Source: Psychrobacter pygoscelis
Lineage (GTDB): Bacteria; Pseudomonadota; Gammaproteobacteria; Pseudomonadales; Moraxellaceae
Assembly: GCF_004335015.1 (NCBI RefSeq)
Contig: NZ_RQRU01000001.1
Location: 930,001-994,000, forward strand
Length of the DNA: 64,000 bases
Reading direction: 5' to 3'
Position numbers and translations under genes: made by a program. Positions 57,742 through 64,000 of this stretch are shown in pieces (position 1 is the first letter of the stretch; the number at the start of each line of letters is the position of its first letter). The notes beneath the pieces are model-generated. The model saw only the letters and a program-made list of their open reading frames with translations. It was not told the DNA's origin and did not search any database.

Positions 57742-59133
57742 ATGTGGAAAAACATGGGATTGACTGGCAAGATTCTTGTCGCTATGGCTCTGGGCATCTT
57801 GCTCGGTTTATTTTTAAACTATTCAGGACTCCATACCGAAGGCAGCTTCGTTAACACTTATTTGATCAATGGTCTGTTCGGTATTATAGGTAAGTTATTC
57901 GTTAACTCCCTAAAAATGCTGGTTGTACCGCTAGTCCTTATTTCACTGATTTGCGGTGTTTGCGGTATCGGGGACATTCGTCTACTAGGGCGTATTGGTA
58001 CCAAAACCTTCTTTATGTATATGCTGACCACGGCACTGGCTATTGCCACGGCTATCGGACTAGGATCGCTATTCGGTATCGGTCAAGGCATGAACATCCC
58101 CTCTGATGCTACCTTTGAGGCGAAATCAGCGCCGCCATTATCAGAAGTATTCGCCAACATTATCCCATCCAATCCCATTAGTGCTATGGCGAATGGTGAT
58201 ATGTTGTCTATCATCTTCTTTGCCCTCTTAATTGGTATTAGTATTTTAATGGTAGGTAAGCCTGCCAAAGGCCTTGTTCAGAGCTTAGAGCTTATTAATG
58301 AAGTCATCTTAAAGATGGTGACCATCATTATGAATCTAGCACCTTATGGTGTCTTCGCTCTATTAACCGTTGCGATGGCCGATCTTGGCCTAGAACTTAT
58401 TCAAAAGTTGGTGGGTTATACACTTGTCTTGGTCGGTTCATTGGCCTTCCATTTCTTTGTCACCATGATGATTATCCTAAAGCTATTTTCTGGCTTGTCT
58501 ATCAAAACCTTCTTGGCCAAGATGCGCGAAGTTCAGATTTTTGCCTTTAGTACCGCAAGCTCGAATGCGACGATTCCCGTCACCCTTCGTACCGTCACTA
58601 AGCGTATGGGCGTCAATAACTCAGTAGCGTCTTTTACTATTCCGTTTGGTGCGACCATTAACATGGATGGAACTGCAATTATGCAGGGTACGGCAACGAT
58701 ATTTATTGCCAATCTTTATGGCATTGATCTTGGCATTACCGAGTATCTTACGGTCATCTTAATGTCAGTATTGGCTTCTATTGGTACGGCTGGCGTGCCT
58801 GGTGTTGGTCTTATTATGCTATCGATGGTATTTGCTCAAGTTGGACTTCCAATTGAGGGTATCGGCCTTATCTTGGGCGTTGATCGTCTGCTTGATATGT
58901 TACGTACTGCCGTCAACGTTGGTGGTGATGCAGCAGTAACCGCTATTATTGCTAAATCTGAAGGTAAAATGGACGTCAGTATCTATAATGATCCTGATGC
59001 AGGTACTAAAGATGTCTTCGAAGGTCATATCGATCCAGATAACGAAAGAGAGTTCTCGCATGTGCTCAACGATGGCATCATGGGTAGCGAGTATGATGAC
59101 CTCGACAATATCGGCAGACACCATAAACCATAA
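57742..59133 (+). CDS. Dicarboxylate/amino acid:cation symporter (DAACS, GltP-like)
   Basis: A 463-residue membrane carrier with about eight helices and two re-entrant hairpins, importing glutamate, aspartate or C4-dicarboxylates with protons or sodium. The first re-entrant loop carries STASSNATIPVT and helix 7 has TINMDGTAIMQGTATIFIA. The second loop and helix 8 read GTAGVPGVGLIMLSMV and DRLLDMLRTAVNVGGD. The start is set at 57742 since AAAGGA lies seven bases before it. The C-terminal 40 residues are a polar, acidic tail. gltS lies two genes' length downstream on the same strand but in its own unit. Confidence 0.92.
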   Translation: MWKNMGLTGKILVAMALGILLGLFLNYSGLHTEGSFVNTYLINGLFGIIGKLFVNSLKMLVVPLVLISLICGVCGIGDIRLLGRIGTKTFFMYMLTTALAIATAIGLGSLFGIGQGMNIPSDATFEAKSAPPLSEVFANIIPSNPISAMANGDMLSIIFFALLIGISILMVGKPAKGLVQSLELINEVILKMVTIIMNLAPYGVFALLTVAMADLGLELIQKLVGYTLVLVGSLAFHFFVTMMIILKLFSGLSIKTFLAKMREVQIFAFSTASSNATIPVTLRTVTKRMGVNNSVASFTIPFGATINMDGTAIMQGTATIFIANLYGIDLGITEYLTVILMSVLASIGTAGVPGVGLIMLSMVFAQVGLPIEGIGLILGVDRLLDMLRTAVNVGGDAAVTAIIAKSEGKMDVSIYNDPDAGTKDVFEGHIDPDNEREFSHVLNDGIMGSEYDDLDNIGRHHKP

Positions 59134-60025
59134 TGTAGCTTAAGATGTCCATTAAACTTAAATAACTTAAATAACTTAAATAACAAAAAGCCCTAGCTAC
59201 TATTTAGCTGGGGCTTTTTTGTAGAGAGCTAAAAAGTCAAAAACTGCCTTTGAGACAGTCACTTTGTTACAAAAGAGTCCGTGTATTTATCCCGCTTAGC
59301 AGGGTATTACTTAGATACAGCCCTCTAGAGAATGTAACCCATTAAACTTTAGTTTTTTCAAAACTTTAGTAGCAAAATTATAAAAATAGTTGCACCTCTG
59401 GCAGCTTATCTTTTATATTGTCCTGCGTTATATGAACATCCTATAAATGTGGATAAAAAGCTGGATAGAATTTGACCACGATTCTGGCATGGGACTGACA
59501 GAGGTTTCTTCTTAGTATTTGATTTTAAATAAAATAATAAGTTTTATCCCTGCTGACCTTCAATAATATAAAGGAGCAACTGGCGCTACTGGGTTGCCAC
59601 GCTCCTCTGTATCATCATTGATCGTCTCTTGATCAATTCGATTTTATCAATGCTAGCACGGTGGCCAATAGCCATCTTGCTAGTCATTAATAATGTAGAG
59701 CTATTACCATCTTTATTAGGCTTAGGATGCACCATTTATCAGTAAGGGCAAGGGTATAAATACCAAGGTGACAGCGGTATTTGTAGCCTATTAATCGCCA
59801 TCATCAAAAGACATCATCTCAAACACTCTTCTTATTATCTCAATTCGATAGCGATCAGTGACATGGGGTCGACTGTCTCTTTGGCTATGTTATTAGTCAC
59901 TGTGTCTTCTTGGTGAGTGGCAATCTGACTTAAGGTTTAACACCGCTTAGCATCATCCGAAATGCAGCAAATCATAGATTTTGTTGCCGATTGAGGCTGA
60001 TCTATGTTTATAAAAGGAACACTTT
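59134..60025. other. 892-base spacer before gltS, with terminator and hairpin leader
   Basis: After a triple 9-base tandem repeat (ATAACTTAA, about 59160-59184) comes the DAACS terminator. A hairpin AGGAGC/GCTCCT lies at 59572-59606. The remaining sequence up to gltS has no coding frame and no recognised RNA gene. Confidence 0.45.
59185..59220 (+). terminator. Terminator of the DAACS carrier gene
   Basis: AAAAGCCCTAGCT pairs with AGCTGGGGCTTTT (one wobble) around a seven-base loop and is followed by T residues. Confidence 0.9.
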
Positions 60026-61300
60026 ATGGAAGTTACTTTAAACGGCTATTACACGCTGATATTGGCAACATTAGTACTGTTACTTGGGCGAGTATTGGTG
60101 AAGAGAGTAAAATTTCTTGAGGATTTCAATATTCCAGAACCAGTAGCGGGCGGTCTAGTGGCTGCCATTATTGTTTATATTCTTAATTTCGTTTGGGGAT
60201 ATAGCTTTAACTTTCAGCAAGACCTTCAGACAGCTTGTATGCTGATGTTCTTCGCGTCTATTGGTCTAAGTGCTGATTTTACTCGGCTTAAGGCTGGTGG
60301 TACGCCATTGCTGATTTTCACCGTTGTCGTATCTGTTTTTATTATTCTTCAAGATGCAGTGGGTGTGGCAATGGCAAGCGCTCTCGGTCTTGATCCTTTG
60401 CTCGGTCTAGTAACTGGTTCTATTGCCTTAACTGGTGGTCATGGCACGGCAGGCGCTTGGGGTATTACCTTAGAGGAGCAGTACGGTGTGGTTGGCGCCA
60501 CGACGCTTGGTATCGCAGTCGCAACCTATGGCTTGGTTGCCGGTGGCATCATTGGTGGTCCAGTTGCTCGCCGATTAATTAATAATCTTGGGCTAAAACC
60601 TACCCTTGCCAATCCAAACCCAACTGAAGTAGAAAAGCTGGCCTCCGAGCAGTCTTTGTACAGTACCAAACACACTGAAAATGAGGACCGTGGTAATAAA
60701 GAGATATTTGAAAAACCAGATAATATCCGCCTTATCACCGCTTCTTCTACTATTGAGTCATTGGCACTTTTTGCAGCGGCCTTGGCGTTTGCAGATGTTA
60801 TGACCTTAGTGGCAAAAGACACTTGGTTTGAGTTACCAACCTTCGTATGGGCGCTGGCTGGTGGCGTGATTATTCGCAACGTGTTGACGATAGTTTTTGA
60901 TTTCAACATGTTTGACCGCGCCATTGATGTGATTGGTAATGCCTCTTTGAGCTTATTTCTGGCGATGGCCTTGTTATCATTAAAGCTTTGGCAGCTAACA
61001 GAGCTAGCGGGACCTGTATTGGTTATCTTACTGGTACAAACCGTGGTTATGATTGGCTATGCCTACCTTGTTACCTTTAAAGTCATGGGCAAAGATTATG
61101 ACGCCGCGGTGCTATCCGCAGGCCATTGTGGTTTCGGTATGGGTGCTACGCCGACAGCTATTGCTAACATGCAGGCAGTCACCGACCGGTATCTGCCATC
61201 GCATAAGGCATTTTTGATCGTGCCGATGGTAGGGGCGTTCTTTGTCGATATCGTCAATGCCACTGTGCTACAGATATTCACTAAATTACCATTTATGTAA
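60026..61300 (+). CDS. gltS: GltS, sodium/glutamate symporter
   Basis: A 424-residue inner-membrane carrier of the ESS family. Two inverted repeats of five helices each are separated by a polar loop (residues about 195-235). Key motifs are GGHGTAGAWG near 143 in the first half and GHCGFGMGATPTAIANMQ near 368 in the second, forming the re-entrant loops that bind glutamate and sodium. AAAAGGAACACTTT precedes the ATG. It forms a single-gene unit with its own terminator. Confidence 0.95.
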   Translation: MEVTLNGYYTLILATLVLLLGRVLVKRVKFLEDFNIPEPVAGGLVAAIIVYILNFVWGYSFNFQQDLQTACMLMFFASIGLSADFTRLKAGGTPLLIFTVVVSVFIILQDAVGVAMASALGLDPLLGLVTGSIALTGGHGTAGAWGITLEEQYGVVGATTLGIAVATYGLVAGGIIGGPVARRLINNLGLKPTLANPNPTEVEKLASEQSLYSTKHTENEDRGNKEIFEKPDNIRLITASSTIESLALFAAALAFADVMTLVAKDTWFELPTFVWALAGGVIIRNVLTIVFDFNMFDRAIDVIGNASLSLFLAMALLSLKLWQLTELAGPVLVILLVQTVVMIGYAYLVTFKVMGKDYDAAVLSAGHCGFGMGATPTAIANMQAVTDRYLPSHKAFLIVPMVGAFFVDIVNATVLQIFTKLPFM

Positions 61301-61335
61301 GCCGCTCATTTATAGCGCTACAATGAACTAAGCCG

Positions 61336-61370
61336 CCCCCATAAATTAGCTCTAATTTATGGGGGTTTTT
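61336..61370 (+). terminator. Terminator of gltS
   Basis: CCCCCATAAATTA and its exact complement form a 13-bp stem with loop GCTC, followed by five T. Confidence 0.95.
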
Positions 61371-61501
61371 CATTAGTAAGATTAAATTCAGTAAGATTAA
61401 ATAAGGATATGTGCTAGTAATAACTGCTGAGTTATCATAGGATGAGACTCTAGCAAAACGCTAACGACGTGCTAAATGGGACGTAAAAAGGATAATAATA
61501 A

Positions 61502-62413
61502 ATGCTCCTAACTACTATTTTTTATAAAGTGTTATTTTTAGTCGCCATAAGTATCTTGGGCTTTTTGCTCGGTAAAAAATCCGATGTTGAGGCTTATAGC
61601 ATCTCCAAAATACTGGTCTATATTGTCGCGCCCATTGTTATATTTTTCTTAGTCGTATCTAAGGACTTTAGCCCCAAGTATTTATTGCTAAGTATCGGTA
61701 GTTTTTTACTGTGCTCATTAATGAGTGTGAGCGCCTTGAAATTAGGCGGCAAGATATGGTCAGGAGGCAATAAAAACCTATTCGCCTTCTCTGGCGGTAC
61801 AGGTAATACAGGCTACTTTGGTCTTCCGGTAGTTATCTACTCTCTAGGCTATGAAGCGGGGGTCATCGCCGCATTTATTATTCTAGGCGTTACTCTCTAC
61901 GAGTTTACTGTAGGCTACTATATTACCGCGCAAGGTCAGCACGATAAAAAAGATGGCCTAATTAAGATGTTGAAGCTGCCGCTTATCTACGCCTTTGGCC
62001 TAGCATTTGGGCTGTCTTACTTTGGTATCAAACCGAGTGACAGTCTGACTGAGAGCTTTAGTATCTTTACGGGCACTTATAGTGTGCTTGGGATGATGGT
62101 CATCGGCATCACCTTAGCTAAGGTCAAAATACAGCATATCGATTGGCAATTTGTTGTTTTGGCTAATTTGTGGAAATACCTTGTCTATCCTCTGATAGGA
62201 TTTGTACTTATTAGCCTATTTGCAGGACAATTAAACACGCTTGAACAAGCAGTAGTGATGGTGATGTGCTGCGTTCCTATGGCAGGCAATACCGTGGTAC
62301 TGGCCAATGAGCTAAACGTCCATCCTGATAAGGCTGCGGTAGCGGTAATGATCAGTACAGTATTATCTATCGCCCTGATACCGCTGTATTTATTTGTTTT
62401 TAGGGTGGTTTAG
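61502..62413 (+). CDS. AEC-family (auxin efflux carrier-like) permease
   Basis: A 303-residue membrane protein with about ten helices in two halves. FSGGTGNTGYFGLPV near residue 97 and a late MVMCCVPMAGNTVVLANELNV are the family's conserved broken-helix regions. Bacterial members move malate, malonate or similar acids. The substrate is unknown. AAAGGATAATAATA before the ATG is the ribosome site. It converges on the TSUP gene with 30 bases between. Confidence 0.88.
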   Translation: MLLTTIFYKVLFLVAISILGFLLGKKSDVEAYSISKILVYIVAPIVIFFLVVSKDFSPKYLLLSIGSFLLCSLMSVSALKLGGKIWSGGNKNLFAFSGGTGNTGYFGLPVVIYSLGYEAGVIAAFIILGVTLYEFTVGYYITAQGQHDKKDGLIKMLKLPLIYAFGLAFGLSYFGIKPSDSLTESFSIFTGTYSVLGMMVIGITLAKVKIQHIDWQFVVLANLWKYLVYPLIGFVLISLFAGQLNTLEQAVVMVMCCVPMAGNTVVLANELNVHPDKAAVAVMISTVLSIALIPLYLFVFRVV

Positions 62414-62443
62414 GTGCAGTTGAATCAACCAAAAACCACACGC

Positions 62444-63205
62444 TTAGCTTGCATCAAAAACGTATTTAGCAATCATCGCTAGGCAAACTAAAACGATAAC
62501 CGGACGGATGATTTTACTGCCTCCTTTTACCACCATGTGCGAGCCGAAGTAAGCGCCGATGACTTGCCCCACCATCATTGATAGTCCCACAGTCCACAAC
62601 ACATTATCCCCTAAAATAAAGAATATTAGTGAGGCAATATTGGTCGATAAATTGAGCACTTTCGCCGCTCCCGTTGCGACGATAATTTGTCGTCCGCGTA
62701 GCGCCACATTGCCCAAGGCAAAAAACATCCCTGTACCAGGGCCTACATAACCATCATAAATACCGATCAGTGGTGCGACAAGCTTTTGCCAAGCCGATTC
62801 AGAGATACGCGGCTCCGCCTCCACCTCACCTAAGCTTGGGGCAAATAGCGTATAGATACCGATGGCAGCAATCAAAAACGGTATGAGCCTCTCTAGTAGG
62901 TCTGGTGGTGATAACTGGACCGCGATCGTCCCGACAACCGCCCCACTAAAAGCCCCAATGATGGCGCGCTTCATCTTAACGGGCTGAACCACACCTTTTT
63001 TTATCATGGTAATAGACGCTGCCAATGCACCAGAGGCTGCTTGTAGCTTATTCGTGCCGAGTGTCAAAACGGGGGGGATATTGGCCAGTAGCATAGCTGG
63101 AATGGTTAACAGTCCACCACCACCGGCAATGGCATCGATAAAACCAGCAATGCCAGCCACAGCGACCAGCATTAATATAACTTCGAGGGACAGTTGTAAG
63201 TCCAT
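62444..63205 (-). CDS. TSUP-family permease (YfcA-like)
   Basis: A 253-residue membrane protein with about eight helices. Signatures GFIDAIAGGGGLLTIPAML near residue 19, NKLQAASGALAAS, and YDGYVGPGTGMFFALGNV near 150 mark the YfcA branch of the TauE/SafE family. ATG 63205 is preferred to a GTG three codons earlier. Paralogue of the protein at 50.6-51.4 kb, but of a different branch. Confidence 0.92.
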   Translation of the reverse strand: MDLQLSLEVILMLVAVAGIAGFIDAIAGGGGLLTIPAMLLANIPPVLTLGTNKLQAASGALAASITMIKKGVVQPVKMKRAIIGAFSGAVVGTIAVQLSPPDLLERLIPFLIAAIGIYTLFAPSLGEVEAEPRISESAWQKLVAPLIGIYDGYVGPGTGMFFALGNVALRGRQIIVATGAAKVLNLSTNIASLIFFILGDNVLWTVGLSMMVGQVIGAYFGSHMVVKGGSKIIRPVIVLVCLAMIAKYVFDAS

Positions 63206-63875
63206 AACACTCACTTCATTCCAATCACTGCTGTCATTAAACAGCGCTATTAACAGAGCCGCGCTTAGTAAGAAGCCAATTAGGAAAAAACTGTTAACTA
63301 AAGAGCTGTTCTTGAAAGGGCTATTTATTAAAGAGTTACTTAGTAAATAACCAATGATATATTAACAACCATACCGATTCTGCTTTGGCGATAGATTAAC
63401 CCTCGACAAGATACGCCTAAACGCTCTATAAATAAAGTACAAAAGCCTCATTAGCGGACTGGACTTTTACTGATAATACGATTTATAGCATTAATTAGTG
63501 CCCGACCTCAATTAGCTCATAAGGCTTAATATGAGAGTTATTTTTGTCAATCAAAGTAAATTTTGCAGAGAATATGAACTTATTGTCTAGAAATTTGCAA
63601 AGACTGGCAGAAATATAGCCATTTTGAGTCCATTAAACGTTAGTTTTGGTAAATGACGACACCTCCTACGCAATTTTGAATTATAGTATCGATGGCAAAT
63701 CAGGCGAATACGCATTATAAAACGTTGCGATTCAATGATTACAAATAGGTATTATCTATAGCGTTGGTATGTGAGACCGCTTATTTTCATGTAAAATAAG
63801 TCATCATTTAATGTAAGTAAAAGGACAATCACACTAACAACTGATGGTGTTAAGTGTTAGTAAATTGAGGATAGT
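63206..63875. other. Divergent spacer before nhaA with 15-base tandem units
   Basis: A 670-base AT-rich region. Four degenerate 15-base units near AAAGAGCTATTTATT run from 63285 to 63344. No operator or RNA gene was recognised in the remainder. Promoters for TSUP (minus) and nhaA (plus) must lie here. Confidence 0.45.
63285..63344. repeat. Four degenerate 15-bp tandem units
   Basis: The units AAAAAACTGTTAACT, AAAGAGCTGTTCTTG, AAAGGGCTATTTATT and AAAGAGTTACTTAGT follow one another with no gap. They share AAA at the start and CT/TTA-T in the middle. The function is unknown. They lie 80 to 140 bases upstream of the TSUP start. Confidence 0.5.
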
Positions 63876-64000
63876 ATGGCAATACGAAGGTTAAAGTCAT
63901 TTTTTGAGTTAGAAGCAGCAGGGGGTATCGTCTTAGCAATTGCGGCTATTGTCGCTATGATCATTGCCAATACTCCCCTTCACCACTGGTATGAAGCATT
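63876..64000 (+). CDS. nhaA: NhaA, sodium/proton antiporter, N-terminal part (cut by window edge)
   Basis: Forty-one codons of the N-terminus are visible. [27 protein letters not shown] is split here as two pieces: [16 protein letters not shown] and the first-helix end MIIANTPL, both characteristic of NhaA. TTGAGG five bases before the ATG supports the start. It should exchange sodium for protons across the inner membrane. Confidence 0.9.
   Translation, partial: MAIRRLKSFFELEAAGGIVLAIAAIVAMIIANTPLHHWYEA

Noticed and set aside
59339..59357. Motif CATTAAAC-TTAGTTTT resembling 63630-63650, upstream of gltS and nhaA respectively
   Set aside because: Seventeen of 19 bases match, but the surroundings do not align and AT-rich spacers make such a match likely by chance.
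59461..59515. Possible second copy of the 54091-54156 element on the minus strand
   Set aside because: The two share CCTCTGTC and a similar length, but base-by-base identity outside these eight bases is at chance level.

Overview
The window looks like chromosomal DNA of a gamma-proteobacterium of the family Moraxellaceae, most likely Psychrobacter. The reasons are a moderate-to-low GC content with AT-rich spacers, a complete Pil-Chp twitching-motility signalling cluster of the Pseudomonas/Acinetobacter type, minCDE, GltS and DAACS carboxylate carriers, and many proteins with polar low-complexity linkers. Genus is inferred from overall protein resemblance, not from a marker gene. No tRNA, rRNA, CRISPR array, prophage or intact transposase was seen. 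The window cuts a gene at each end: an oxyR 3' part on the left and an nhaA 5' part on the right.

Layout. 1-2.75 kb: oxyR end, an HD-domain phosphohydrolase, a TPMT-like methyltransferase and a YgjP-type metallopeptidase. 2.8-9.6 kb, minus strand: an iron-responsive periplasmic cluster (imelysin, di-heme DUF1111 protein, second imelysin, DUF1513 beta-propeller) with two Fur-box-like operators, one lying on a near-consensus sigma-70 promoter. 9.6-17.3 kb: an OmpA-like lipoprotein, an acyltransferase, an unknown membrane protein, minC, then minDE after a 0.9-kb spacer, and cytochrome b561. 17.7-31.2 kb, minus strand: pilG-pilH-pilI-pilJ-pilK-chpA-chpB-chpC, with a 2403-residue ChpA. 31.9-36.7 kb: an orphan membrane-fusion-like lipoprotein and a two-component pair. 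37.2-41.4 kb: metNIQ methionine importer and an aldo/keto reductase. 41.6-45.0 kb, minus strand: ccmABCDE. 45.4-48.4 kb: two overlapping genes of unknown function (the second YbjN-like) and a histone-deacetylase-family hydrolase. 48.9-53.8 kb: an AlkA-like glycosylase, a DMT exporter, a TSUP permease, coaBC and radC. 54.3-64 kb: a Fur-controlled promoter that may drive a small RNA, fadE, a DAACS carrier, gltS, an AEC carrier, a TSUP permease and the start of nhaA.

Structure outside genes. Three clear copies, and one hybrid copy, of a roughly 130-bp element with terminal inverted repeats near TATAGTCAATCC lie in spacers around 10.6, 12.1, 17.5 and 40.2 kb. Its central hairpin keeps pairing while its bases change. 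The strongest novelty candidates are this element, the Fur-box promoter with a possible short transcript upstream of fadE, the iron cluster as a unit, and the unknown gene pair at 45.4-47.5 kb. Rho-independent terminators follow minE, metQ, the aldo/keto reductase, fadE, the DAACS carrier, gltS and the OmpA-like gene.
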